From Albidovulum sediminicola (GTDB lineage: Bacteria; Pseudomonadota; Alphaproteobacteria; Rhodobacterales; Rhodobacteraceae), in the NCBI RefSeq assembly GCF_025751575.1, contig NZ_JAOWLA010000005.1, positions 167,682 to 231,681 on the forward strand: a DNA stretch of 64,000 nt, read 5' to 3'. The notes under the pieces are model-generated. The model had not been told where the DNA came from, made no database searches, and was given only the letters and a program-made list of their open reading frames with translations. Every line of letters starts with the position of its first letter. The stretch's first letter is position 1. Shown one piece after another: positions 1-7,914 of this stretch. The position numbers and the translations under genes were made by a program.

Positions 1-1
1 C

Positions 2-1660
2 CTTCTGGCGGCATCCCGCGTCACACAGAACCAAACCAAGACGCTCGATGTTCTGTCCGAGGGCAGTTGCCTGATCCTCGGCCGCGACACGCGAGCCTTC
101 GAGGCGGCCGATCGCCTTGCCGAAGCCCTGGCGGTGACCGTCCTTCTGACCGACGACTGCGAGATTCCGGCCCAGCGCGCCTATGAGGTCGCGGCTGGCC
201 GCATCCGCGCGGCGACCGGCAGCCTTGGGCAGTTCGTGCTGACCTTCGACGCGCTGCGCCAGCTGGAGCGCGGCGGGCGTGGCGCCCCCGCACTCGGCGC
301 CCCGCGCGACGGGGCGGAGACGCGCTGCGACATCGTGCTGGACCTGACCGGCGGCACGCCGCTGTTTCCCGCCTGGCGCAAGCGTGACGGCTATCTGCGG
401 GCCGACCCGGGTGACCCCGGGGCCGTCGCCGCGGCCGTTTTCGAAGCCGCCCAACACCAGGGAACCTTCGAAAAGCCCGTACATGTCCGGCTGGAGGAGC
501 ATCTGTGCGCCCATTCGCGGGCAGGCAAGATTGGCTGCACGCGCTGCCTCGACAACTGCCCGACCGGCGCGATCACCCCGGACGGCGACCATGTGCGCGT
601 CGATCCGCTGATCTGCGCGGGCTGCGGCGCCTGTTCGGCCCTCTGCCCCTCTGGCGCGATCAGTTACGACGCGCCCCCGGTTGCCGATGTGCTTCGGCAA
701 CTGCGGGCGCTGTCGGAAACCTACGCGCGTGCGGGCGGCACCAGCCTGCGGCTTCTGGTCCATGACGCCGAGCATGGGTTGCCGATGATCGCCTTCGCCG
801 CGCGCTTCGGGCGCGGACTGCCCCCCGACGTCTTGCCACTGGAAGTCGCAGCACTTTCGGGCTTCGGCCATGCCGAGGTTCTGGCGGCGCTGGCGATGGG
901 CTTTGTCGCGGCCGACCTGCTTGTCGGTCCGCGCACCGAGCGCCCGGTGCTGGAGCGCGAGATCGCCCTGGCGCGCGCCATGGGCGCAGGCGATCGCGTC
1001 CGCATCCTGGACCTGAGCGACCCCGATGCGCTGTCCGACGCGCTTTACGACCAGCCCGCGCCCGCCCCGGCGCCCGCACCGGTCCTCGCGATGGGGTCCC
1101 GCCGCCAAGTGGCGCGCCTTGCCGCGCGCGCGCTGATGCCCGAGGCCGACGCGCCGGTCCCCCTGCCCGAGGGCGCCCCCTATGGCGCCGTCCTCGTCGA
1201 TACCGGGGCCTGTACGCTTTGCCTGTCCTGCGCCTCTCTCTGTCCGTCGGGGGCGCTTCTGGACAACCCGGACAAGCCGCAATTGCGCTTCCAGGAGGAT
1301 GCCTGCCTGCAATGCGGGCTTTGTGCCACGATCTGCCCCGAAAAGGCGATCACCTTGGTTCCGCAATTCGACCCCAGCGACGCCGCCCTGTCCCAGAAGG
1401 TCCTGAACGAGGAGGAACCCTTCGCCTGCATCGAATGCGGCAAGCCCTTCGGCGTGAAGTCCACGATCGAGAAGATCATGGAGAAACTCGCGGGCAAGCA
1501 CCCCATGTTCATGGAAAGCGACGCCGGACGACTGATGCAGATGTGCGACGACTGCCGGGTGCGCACGCAGTACCAGGGTCAGTCCAACCCGTTCCAATTG
1601 GGTGAACGTCCACGCGTGCGCACCACGGACGACTATCTTTCGAAACGCCGGGACCACTGA
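2..1660 (+). CDS. Multi-cluster 4Fe-4S ferredoxin-type protein, 5' end outside window
   Basis: The reading frame is open from the first bases of the window, so the start lies upstream and at least 552 residues are present. A typical bacterial ferredoxin pair is visible twice: CTRCLDNCP (about nt 532-561) with CAGCGACSALCP (about 619-654), and CTLCLSCASLCP with CLQCGLCATICP (about 1210-1341). That predicts four [4Fe-4S] clusters. Two further CxxC pairs near the C-terminus (CIEC about 1426, CDDC about 1543) could bind metal. The part before the first cluster has no motif I recognise. No signal peptide can be judged because the start is missing. Proteins of this kind sit beside formate dehydrogenase genes in Rhodobacteraceae; an electron-transfer or Fe-S/cofactor assembly role is inference from that context. 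Confidence 0.85.
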   Translation, partial: LLAASRVTQNQTKTLDVLSEGSCLILGRDTRAFEAADRLAEALAVTVLLTDDCEIPAQRAYEVAAGRIRAATGSLGQFVLTFDALRQLERGGRGAPALGAPRDGAETRCDIVLDLTGGTPLFPAWRKRDGYLRADPGDPGAVAAAVFEAAQHQGTFEKPVHVRLEEHLCAHSRAGKIGCTRCLDNCPTGAITPDGDHVRVDPLICAGCGACSALCPSGAISYDAPPVADVLRQLRALSETYARAGGTSLRLLVHDAEHGLPMIAFAARFGRGLPPDVLPLEVAALSGFGHAEVLAALAMGFVAADLLVGPRTERPVLEREIALARAMGAGDRVRILDLSDPDALSDALYDQPAPAPAPAPVLAMGSRRQVARLAARALMPEADAPVPLPEGAPYGAVLVDTGACTLCLSCASLCPSGALLDNPDKPQLRFQEDACLQCGLCATICPEKAITLVPQFDPSDAALSQKVLNEEEPFACIECGKPFGVKSTIEKIMEKLAGKHPMFMESDAGRLMQMCDDCRVRTQYQGQSNPFQLGERPRVRTTDDYLSKRRDH

Positions 1661-1668
1661 TGGCGGGA

Positions 1669-2406
1669 CTAGCGGCTTTCGATCTCTGCCCCAAGATCGG
1701 CGGGCGCCACGGTGCTGGCGTAGGCCAGAAGCGCGTCGAACTCCGCCGTCGTGATTACCAGCGGAACGATGGCGGGCGGGCTTGCCGGGTCGAAGGGGGC
1801 GCTCAGCCCCGCGACCTGCACGAAAGCCGGGTGCGGGGCGCGCAGGAAGAAGGTCGTCAACCGCTCGGACCAGTCCGACAGGGCGCGCAGCACCGCGAAG
1901 GAGGGCGCCTGCCCCATGGCCAGCGCGCCGCTGTCGTCAACGCTGTGACAGCGCGCGCAGTGACGGCGGGCAACCTGTATGCCCAAGGTGGCGTCCCCCT
2001 CGAACCGGACCTCCTCGACCGCTTCCGCGCGGGCGGGGACCGTAAAGGGTGCGCCCGCGTCCGGCTCGAAACCGGTGATCGCCGCCTGCCCGGGGCCGGA
2101 GGCGAGCCAGCCGGCGAAGAGGGCCGCGGCGCTGTTGCCGGTCAAGAGGGTCAGGGCATAGGGAACGCCCTCGCGCGCAAGTTGGGCGGGCGCTCCGGTC
2201 TGGACGGGATGAAGACTGGCATCGCCGCCCGATGCGACAACCACGGCCTTGCGCCCGGTCTTCAACGAAAACCGCGGCAGCATATATTCCAGAAGGCCGG
2301 TCCGGGCGATCTCGGGCGCGACGGACAGGGTGAAGCTTTGCGCTTCCTCGGATCGCAGGGGCGTTGCAGCCAGGCAGGCGACAAGGCAGAACAGACGCAG
2401 GATCAT
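1669..2406 (-). CDS. Exported cytochrome c with a shortened tungstate-binding-protein-like N-terminal part
   Basis: 245 aa. I chose ATG at 2406 because it gives a clean signal peptide (MILRLFCLVACLAATPLRSE); longer versions only add non-exported sequence. Residues about 25-65 (ARTGLLEYMLPRF...) resemble the start of the TupA-type protein encoded at 4945-5751 (ANSGLAEVLLPEI...). Residues about 80-113 (YALTLLTGNSAAALFAGWL, then GPGQAAITGF) resemble the C-terminal end of ModA-like proteins, while the roughly 120-150 residues normally between are absent. CARCH at 150-154 is a single heme c site with a short monoheme domain behind it. It converges with the 4Fe-4S gene (8-bp gap). A periplasmic heme protein beside a cytoplasmic formate dehydrogenase block is unexpected; a redox-linked oxyanion sensor is only a guess. 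Confidence 0.8.
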   Translation of the reverse strand: MILRLFCLVACLAATPLRSEEAQSFTLSVAPEIARTGLLEYMLPRFSLKTGRKAVVVASGGDASLHPVQTGAPAQLAREGVPYALTLLTGNSAAALFAGWLASGPGQAAITGFEPDAGAPFTVPARAEAVEEVRFEGDATLGIQVARRHCARCHSVDDSGALAMGQAPSFAVLRALSDWSERLTTFFLRAPHPAFVQVAGLSAPFDPASPPAIVPLVITTAEFDALLAYASTVAPADLGAEIESR

Positions 2407-2478
2407 CGCTGACACCTCTGCGCACGAGGTTAGGGGGTCTGGCGAAACCCGGTCAAGGAAAGGCGAAGGAGGATGACG

Positions 2479-2679
2479 ATGGACGACGATTTCAACATGT
2501 CGATGCGCAAGTTCCTCAAGCAGGTTGGCGTGACCTCGCAACAGGCGATCGAGACGGCGATGCGCGACGGCGGGACGGCGGCTGCGGGCAAGAGCTTTGA
2601 GGCACGCGTGGTGCTGACCGTGGCGGGGCTTGATCTGGAACATGTGGTCACCGGCAAGATCGCGGGCCCCAAGGAATGA
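2479..2679 (+). CDS. DUF6494 family small protein
   Basis: 66 aa, small and soluble, with no signal peptide, membrane segment or metal motif. Key stretch: MSMRKFLKQVGVTSQQAIE near the N-terminus. I place the start at the second ATG (2479) because the AAGGAGG Shine-Dalgarno sequence sits 6 bases before it but runs into the first ATG at 2473. The stop overlaps the start of the next gene (mrp), so the two are translationally coupled. The family assignment is from memory of the conserved RKFLK-VGVTSQ motif; its biochemical role is unknown. Coupling to an Fe-S carrier gene suggests, but does not prove, a helper role in metallocofactor assembly. Confidence 0.75.
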   Translation: MDDDFNMSMRKFLKQVGVTSQQAIETAMRDGGTAAAGKSFEARVVLTVAGLDLEHVVTGKIAGPKE

Positions 2680-3740
2680 GCCTGTCGCGCGAGGCGGTTC
2701 TGAAACTGCTGGGGACGGTCGCCGACCCGATTGGCGGCAAGGACATCGTGAGCGCCGGCATGGTCCGGGCCCTGACGGTGGAGGACGGCAACGTCCGCTT
2801 CGTCCTGGAAATCGACCCGGCCCGCGCAGCCCGGATGGAGGCCGCCCGCAACGAGGCCGAGGCGAAGCTGCGTGACCTGCCCGGCGTCACCTCGGTTTCG
2901 GTCGTGATGACGGCGCACAGCGCCCCACCCCCACCTGACCTGAAATTGGGCGGCCACGCCAAGCCGAAGGGGCCGGAGAAGGTGCCCGGCGTCGCGCGCG
3001 TGATCGCCATCGCCTCGGGCAAGGGCGGGGTCGGGAAATCGACGGTCGCGGCGAACCTTGCCGTGGCGCTCGCCGCCGAGGGGCGGCGCGTGGGGCTTCT
3101 GGACGCCGATGTCTACGGGCCGTCGCAGCCCCGCATGCTGGGGGTCACGGGCCGTCCGGCCTCGCCCGACGGCAAGACGATCCTGCCGCTCAGGAACCAC
3201 GGTGTCACGCTGATGTCGCTAGGCCTGATGACGCAGGAGGACGAGGCGGTTGTCTGGCGCGGGCCGATGCTGATGGGGGCGTTGCAGCAGATGCTGTTCC
3301 AGGTCCAGTGGGGCGCGCTCGACGTGCTGATCGTCGATCTGCCGCCGGGCACGGGGGATGTGCAGATGACGCTGGCGCAGAAGGCCGAACTGGCAGGCGC
3401 CATCATCGTCTCCACCCCCCAGGACATCGCGCTGCTGGATGCGCGCAAGGGCATCGACATGTTCCGCAAGATGGGCACGCCGATCCTCGGGCTGATCGAG
3501 AACATGGCCGTGCACATCTGTTCCAAATGCGGAAACGCAGAGCACATCTTCGGCCATGGCGGCGTCGCCGCCGAGGCGGAGAAGCTGGGCGTGCCGCTTC
3601 TGGCGGAGATTCCGCTGCATATCGGCATTCGCCGGGCGGCCGATGGCGGCGCGCCCATCGTCGTCTCGAACCCCGAGGCGGCAGAGGCACGGGCCTTCCG
3701 CGACCTGGCCCGCGACCTGGTCGCGAAGGGGATCGCATGA
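2676..3740 (+). CDS. mrp: Mrp/ApbC family iron-sulfur cluster carrier ATPase
   Basis: 354 aa, the normal length for bacterial Mrp/ApbC. Residues 1-90 form the MIP18/DUF59-like domain. A deviant Walker A, SGKGGVGKST, lies at about 112-121, followed by the DVYGPS and DLPPGTGD motifs typical of the SIMIBI class. Cys282 and Cys285 (CSKC) form the CxxC that bridges a [4Fe-4S] cluster across the dimer in this family. The protein is cytosolic and hands clusters to apo-enzymes using ATP. It starts inside the stop of the DUF6494 gene and its TGA overlaps the ATG of the next gene, so 2479-4459 is one tightly coupled unit. The neighbourhood suggests it serves the multi-cluster formate dehydrogenase or the ferredoxin at the left edge; this is inference. 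Confidence 0.92.
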   Translation: MSLSREAVLKLLGTVADPIGGKDIVSAGMVRALTVEDGNVRFVLEIDPARAARMEAARNEAEAKLRDLPGVTSVSVVMTAHSAPPPPDLKLGGHAKPKGPEKVPGVARVIAIASGKGGVGKSTVAANLAVALAAEGRRVGLLDADVYGPSQPRMLGVTGRPASPDGKTILPLRNHGVTLMSLGLMTQEDEAVVWRGPMLMGALQQMLFQVQWGALDVLIVDLPPGTGDVQMTLAQKAELAGAIIVSTPQDIALLDARKGIDMFRKMGTPILGLIENMAVHICSKCGNAEHIFGHGGVAAEAEKLGVPLLAEIPLHIGIRRAADGGAPIVVSNPEAAEARAFRDLARDLVAKGIA

Positions 3741-4459
3741 TCCGAACGCCGGTCTTTCCACCGTTGATGAAAGGGCTGGCCGCCGGACCCGCAAACCCCT
3801 TCGCCATCGCCTGCGACCAGGCACGGCGCGGGGTGGATGCGGGCCTGATCGCCTGGTCGTGCTCCGACGACCGGCTGCGCGCGGCGCTGGTCCTGGCGCC
3901 GGAGGAACCGCTGGAGCAGGCGATGGCCGGGCTCGTCGCCTGCGCCGTCGGGTTCCAGAACGCCTTCGGCGCGCTGGCCCCGTCAGAGACCGCGCTGCAT
4001 CTGGACTGGGCCGGGGGCCTGCGGGTGAACGGCGCCCATTGCGGCGCGTTACATGCCGCTGCCGCGACACGGGACCCCGCCGCCGTCCCCGATTGGCTGG
4101 TGGTCGCGCTGGACCTGACGCTGCGCCTGCCCGACGAATTCGAACCCGGGGAGACCCCGGACTGGACCGCCATCGACCAGGAGGGCTGCGGCCTGATCGA
4201 CCCGATCGACCTTCTGGAGGCCTGGTCGCGCCACAGCTTGCGCTGGCTCCATCTCCTTGAGGACCCGGAGGGTCGCGCGACCCTCGCGCGCGACTGGGTG
4301 GGGCTGGTCTGGGACCTTGGCCGCCCGGTCACGCTGCCGCTTCGGGGCACGCGGCACGAGGGCACGTTCCTCGGCGTCGATGAGAATTTCGGAATGCTTC
4401 TAAAAACCGGGGCCGAAACCCGTTTGATCCCGCTCACCGCCCTGCTTGAAGAGGTCTAG
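3737..4459 (+). CDS. Biotin/lipoate ligase-like protein with DUF4444-type C-terminus
   Basis: 240 aa; ATG at 3737 overlaps the mrp stop (ATGA). The N-terminal two thirds (PPLMKGLAAGPANPF, then a WSCSDDRLRAALVLAPEEPL stretch) looks like the degenerate biotin/lipoate ligase fold seen in alphaproteobacterial BPL_LplA_LipB_2 proteins. The last 50 or so residues (LPLRGTRHEGTFLGVDENFG) resemble the small SH3-like DUF4444 domain. I do not see the GRGRxxR and KWPND signatures of an active biotin ligase, so catalysis is doubtful. No signal peptide or membrane segment. Its place between mrp and the DUF6505 gene suggests a conserved accessory set; the function is unknown. Confidence 0.7.
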   Translation: MIRTPVFPPLMKGLAAGPANPFAIACDQARRGVDAGLIAWSCSDDRLRAALVLAPEEPLEQAMAGLVACAVGFQNAFGALAPSETALHLDWAGGLRVNGAHCGALHAAAATRDPAAVPDWLVVALDLTLRLPDEFEPGETPDWTAIDQEGCGLIDPIDLLEAWSRHSLRWLHLLEDPEGRATLARDWVGLVWDLGRPVTLPLRGTRHEGTFLGVDENFGMLLKTGAETRLIPLTALLEEV

Positions 4460-4460
4460 G

Positions 4461-4940
4461 ATGCTTCTCGCCCGCGCCATCCATTTCGACGAAAGCGACC
4501 GCAACGTCTTCCACACCCCCGCCCGGACCGGCGAATGGGCGATCCCGGGCGGGTTCGAGTTCTCCAACTGGGGGGAGGCCGACCTTGTCGGCAAGGCCCG
4601 CCAGGCCTTTGCCAACGGCTGGCTGGGGATCGAGACCTTCGGCCGCGTCACCTTCGTCGCCGTGACCCGGATCGAGGAGGCCGAATACGCGGCGCTGGTC
4701 GATCGGCTGGCGCGGCATTTCGTCGATATCTACGGGGCGCCCTCGCTCGACGCGGCCCGGCCGGTGGCCGAAGAGGAGTTGGCGCAGATGGCCGCGCTTT
4801 GCGAGGACCATCCGCCCAACACCGTCCTGACGGTGCTGCGCGAACTGACCGAAGCCGGCGTCCGCGAACAATACCGTTATATCGAACCCGACGAGGCGGG
4901 GCTGGACATGTTCGCCATCCACGCCACGCCGGAAAGCTAG
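4461..4940 (+). CDS. DUF6505 family protein
   Basis: 159 aa, soluble, acidic, with no recognisable catalytic motif. The N-terminal part reads MLLARAIHFDESD followed by EWAIPGGFEFSNWG, a pattern I associate with DUF6505. The start follows the previous stop by a single base, so it belongs to the same transcription unit as the DUF6494, mrp and DUF4444-like genes. It converges with tupA, whose stop is 4 bases away, leaving no room for a separate terminator. The function is unknown. Constant association with Fe-S carrier genes and, here, formate dehydrogenase accessory genes is the only functional clue. Confidence 0.7.
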   Translation: MLLARAIHFDESDRNVFHTPARTGEWAIPGGFEFSNWGEADLVGKARQAFANGWLGIETFGRVTFVAVTRIEEAEYAALVDRLARHFVDIYGAPSLDAARPVAEEELAQMAALCEDHPPNTVLTVLRELTEAGVREQYRYIEPDEAGLDMFAIHATPES

Positions 4941-4944
4941 GCCG

Positions 4945-5751
4945 TTACTCCGCCACCGCGTTGAAGTGGAAAAGCTGCTGGCCGGCAATCTGATAGCCGT
5001 CGATCAATCCCTTGGCCTTGTCCGAGGTCAGCCACGCCTCGAGCTTCTCGGCGGCGGCGGCATTCACGCTGGGATATTTCTCAGCGTTGACGGGCAGGTA
5101 GGCGTATTGGTTGAAGAGCGCCGGATCACCTTCGAAAACCAGTTCCAAGCCTGCCTTGTTCTCGAAGCTCAGCCAGGTCGCGCGGTCCGACAGGATATAG
5201 GCGTCAAGCCCCGCCGCCGTGTTGAGCGCCGCGCCCATGCCCTGCCCGACGGCCTTGTACCAGTCGCCCGAGGGCTCGATGCCCGCCGCGCTCCAGAGCT
5301 TCAGCTCCGCCTTGTGGGTGCCGCTGTCGTCACCGCGCGACACGAATGCAGCCTGGGCGTTGGCGATGTCCGCGAAGGCATCGGCCGCCTTTTCGGCCGA
5401 ACGCGCGCCGGCCGGATCGGAGGCCGGGCCGATGACGACGAAATCGTTGTACATGATCTCTCGCCGATGGGTTCCGTTGCCCGCGGCGAGCCATTTTTCC
5501 TCTGCCGCGCGCGAATGGACCAGCACCGCGTCAACGTCCCCGTTGGCGCCCAGTTCCAGCGCCTGCCCGGTGCCGACGACCAGAAGCTCGACCGTGATGC
5601 CGGTGTCTTTCTCGATCTCCGGCAGCAGGACCTCCGCCAGGCCGGAGTTGGCGAAGGAGGTCGTGACCGACATCTTCATCGTTTCCGCGGCGGCCGCGCT
5701 GGCCGCCAGGGTCGCGAAGGCGAAAGGCAGCAGGGTCTTCAACAATTTCAT
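4945..5751 (-). CDS. tupA: Tungstate ABC transporter, periplasmic substrate-binding protein
   Basis: 268 aa with an N-terminal signal peptide (MKLLKTLLPFAFATLAASAAAA). TupA-type signatures are present in order: TTSFANSGL near residue 30, VGTGQALELG, GDVDAVLVHSRAAEEKW, MYNDFVVIGP, SRGDDSGTH and ILSDRATWL. The TTS and SRGDDSGTH segments line the oxyanion pocket in this family, which prefers tungstate over molybdate. The ATG overlaps the end of the ATPase gene (5748-5751), making it the last gene of a DUF2478-tupB-tupC-tupA operon. Its presence beside formate dehydrogenase and pterin-cofactor genes supports a tungsten-dependent enzyme. Vanadate or molybdate selectivity cannot be excluded from sequence. 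Confidence 0.93.
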   Translation of the reverse strand: MKLLKTLLPFAFATLAASAAAAETMKMSVTTSFANSGLAEVLLPEIEKDTGITVELLVVGTGQALELGANGDVDAVLVHSRAAEEKWLAAGNGTHRREIMYNDFVVIGPASDPAGARSAEKAADAFADIANAQAAFVSRGDDSGTHKAELKLWSAAGIEPSGDWYKAVGQGMGAALNTAAGLDAYILSDRATWLSFENKAGLELVFEGDPALFNQYAYLPVNAEKYPSVNAAAAEKLEAWLTSDKAKGLIDGYQIAGQQLFHFNAVAE

Positions 5752-6464
5752 GGCAGTAGGTCTCCGTTCACATGCGCCCGTGCCTCGGGCGTCTGGGGGT
5801 TGGCAAAGAACGCGTCTGCGGGGGCCGCCTCGATCACGCGGCCCTCATGCAGGAACAGGATCTCGGCTGCCAGGCGGCGGGCCTGGCCCGCGTCATGGGT
5901 GGACATGACGATCTTGGTCCCGGCCTCGGCGGCCCGGCGCAGGATCGCCTCGATATCGCGGGTAGCGCGCGGGTCGAGGTTCGCGCAGGGCTCGTCCAGG
6001 AAAAGCACCTCCGGCTTGCGCATGAGCGCGCGGGCGAGCGCGAGCTTCTGCTTCTCTCCGCCCGAGAGGACCTGCGCGGGCCGGTCGAGAAGCCCCGCGA
6101 TTCCGACATCGGCGGCGTGCGCAGCCGCACGGGCGCGCGCGACGACCCGGCGCACCCCATCAAGGACCAGCGGATAGGCGATATTGTCGAGCACCGAGCG
6201 CCGCAGCACGATCGGCGCCTGGAAAACGAAGGCCTGCCGCGCGCGGGTCTCGTCAAGCGGCGCCTGCCAGCGCACCGCCCCGTCGTTCAGCCGCTCCAAC
6301 CCGTGCATGGCGCGCAAAAGGCTGGTCTTGCCGCTGCCGTTCGGCCCCATCAGCACCGTGATCCCACCGGCTTCGATCGTCAGCGAGACGGGCCCAAGGA
6401 TGCGCCGCCCGCGGCGCCGCAGCACGACCCCGTCCACGACCAGGGGAAGGATGGGCGCTACCAT
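5748..6464 (-). CDS. tupC: Tungstate ABC transporter, ATP-binding protein
   Basis: 238 aa. Walker A GPNGSGKTSLL lies near residue 38, the ABC signature LSGGEKQKLALARAL and Walker B VLFLDEPCANLD follow, and the H-loop is in MSTHDAGQARRL. The start at 6464 (MVAPILPLVVDG) was chosen because it overlaps the permease stop by 7 bases and has an AGGAG-type site just upstream; longer frames reach into the permease gene. The protein couples ATP hydrolysis to oxyanion import through TupB on the cytoplasmic face. No ModE/MOP-like regulatory domain follows the ATPase domain, unlike ModC. Confidence 0.92.
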   Translation of the reverse strand: MVAPILPLVVDGVVLRRRGRRILGPVSLTIEAGGITVLMGPNGSGKTSLLRAMHGLERLNDGAVRWQAPLDETRARQAFVFQAPIVLRRSVLDNIAYPLVLDGVRRVVARARAAAHAADVGIAGLLDRPAQVLSGGEKQKLALARALMRKPEVLFLDEPCANLDPRATRDIEAILRRAAEAGTKIVMSTHDAGQARRLAAEILFLHEGRVIEAAPADAFFANPQTPEARAHVNGDLLP

Positions 6465-7162
6465 CGGCTGCTCCTTTCGGTGCGGGTTCCGAAATGGATC
6501 GCGAGGTTGACCGCCACGGCGAGCGCGATCAGCACGAAGCCCAGCGCCAGCGCAAGATCGAAGTTGCCCTTGCCCGTCTCCAGCGCGATGGCCGTGGTCA
6601 GCACCCGTGTCGCATGGTCGATGTTGCCGCCAACGATCATGATCGCGCCCACCTCGCCGATGGCACGCCCGAAACCGGCCAGCGACGCGGTCAGAAGCGC
6701 CCGGCGCCCGTCCCAGAGCAGCGCCTGGACCCGCTGCCACCGGCTCGCATGGAGCGAGATCAGAAGATCATGGTAATCGGCCCAAAGATCGCGGATCGCC
6801 TGATGCGCAATCGAGGCGACGATCGGGGTGATGATGATGACCTGCGCGATCACCATCGCCGTCGGCGTGAAAAGCAGCCCCAGCACCCCAAGCGGGCCGG
6901 ACCGCGAAAACAGCACATAGACGAAAAGACCGACCACCACCGGCGGCAGGCCCATCAGCGAGTTCAGGATCGCGATGACAAGCCTGCGGGCGCGAAAGCG
7001 GTTGATGGCGATCCAGGCGCCCAGGGGCAGGCCGATCAGGGACGCGATGGCGGTCGCGCCCAGCGTGACCCGCAGCGACAGCCAGGTGATCTCGACCAGG
7101 TCGGGATCGAGCGTCACCACGCGCCGGACGGCCTCTCCAAGCCCAGAAGTTATGTCATTCAT
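6458..7162 (-). CDS. tupB: Tungstate ABC transporter, permease
   Basis: 234 aa with about five to six hydrophobic segments. The EAA-type cytoplasmic loop is in GFGRAIGEVGAIMIVGGNI, a strong signature of TupB/ModB-like permeases. The start at 7162 (MNDITSGLGEAV) gives the usual N-terminus preceding the first membrane span. The gene precedes and overlaps tupC. It would form the transmembrane channel for tungstate delivered by TupA. The 141 bases upstream separate it from the DUF2478 gene on the same strand and could hold a separate promoter; I see no clear molybdate/tungstate regulator site there. Confidence 0.92.
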   Translation of the reverse strand: MNDITSGLGEAVRRVVTLDPDLVEITWLSLRVTLGATAIASLIGLPLGAWIAINRFRARRLVIAILNSLMGLPPVVVGLFVYVLFSRSGPLGVLGLLFTPTAMVIAQVIIITPIVASIAHQAIRDLWADYHDLLISLHASRWQRVQALLWDGRRALLTASLAGFGRAIGEVGAIMIVGGNIDHATRVLTTAIALETGKGNFDLALALGFVLIALAVAVNLAIHFGTRTERSSRW

Positions 7163-7303
7163 GAGTTTGCGTTCAGTTCTTGAGGCACTTGGACCGGGTT
7201 GGATGGGGCATGCATAGCGTCCGTCGGCGCGCCGAAGAACGGACATTTTGGGGGTTCATGCATCATTTCGGGGACAATTTGTCCAGCCGGGCGTCGCGGC
7301 GTC

Positions 7304-7807
7304 TCAGGCCGCAGCGGCTTTCCTGCACCAGTCAAGCACTGCGTCCGCCTCCAACGGCAGGTCCTGCGCCAGGCCATCCGCGAAGGCCGCAAAGCGATCG
7401 ACATTGTCGCCGTTGACCGCGCAAAGCACCGGAATACCCTCGGCCAAGGCACGCCCGATCAGGGGGCGGAAGCCGCGCCCGTCCAGCTCCTGCTTGCCGA
7501 ACTTGTTCACGATCAGAAGGTCGGGACCGCCCTCCAGCGCGCGCTCGACCAGCCCGACGGCGCCTTCGAGCGCGGCGGGGTCCAGGCGGCAGCCCTCCGA
7601 CAGCGCACCGAGGTTCTGGCTGATGCGGACCACCTGGTCGAGGGCGAGGACGTGAAGGTCCATCTCGCAGGCGCGCCCCGTCTGCGTCTCCACGTTGATC
7701 TGGATCGCGCCCGCCAGGCGGCAACCCTCGGCCATCAGCCGGGCCGCGACATCGGCCAGAAGCTGATCGGCCTCGCCCCGCCCTTTCGACACGACATAGC
7801 CCAGCAT
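7304..7807 (-). CDS. DUF2478 family protein, Mo/W-transport associated
   Basis: 167 aa, soluble. Family features are clear: MLGYVV at the start, GCRLAGAIQINVE, CEMDL, RISQNLG, GCRLDPAALE, and the conserved LIVNKFGKQELDGRGFR. The NKFGK motif resembles a nucleotide-base recognition NKxD element. I prefer ATG 7807, which has a GGGGG run 5 bases upstream; ATG 7819 would add MGAT. DUF2478 proteins are commonly found with molybdate or tungstate import genes in Rhodobacteraceae. Here the gene lies upstream of and on the same strand as tupBCA. The biochemical role is unknown; a nucleotide-binding chaperone is inference. Confidence 0.85.
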   Translation of the reverse strand: MLGYVVSKGRGEADQLLADVAARLMAEGCRLAGAIQINVETQTGRACEMDLHVLALDQVVRISQNLGALSEGCRLDPAALEGAVGLVERALEGGPDLLIVNKFGKQELDGRGFRPLIGRALAEGIPVLCAVNGDNVDRFAAFADGLAQDLPLEADAVLDWCRKAAAA

Positions 7808-7914
7808 CGTCGCCCCCATCCCGGTGCATCCACGGCGCAACCACGGGGCACCCCCGGGGCCTTGCACCTGCCCCCACCCCATTACAAGATGCCCGCCAAA
7901 GAGGAAAGGACCCC

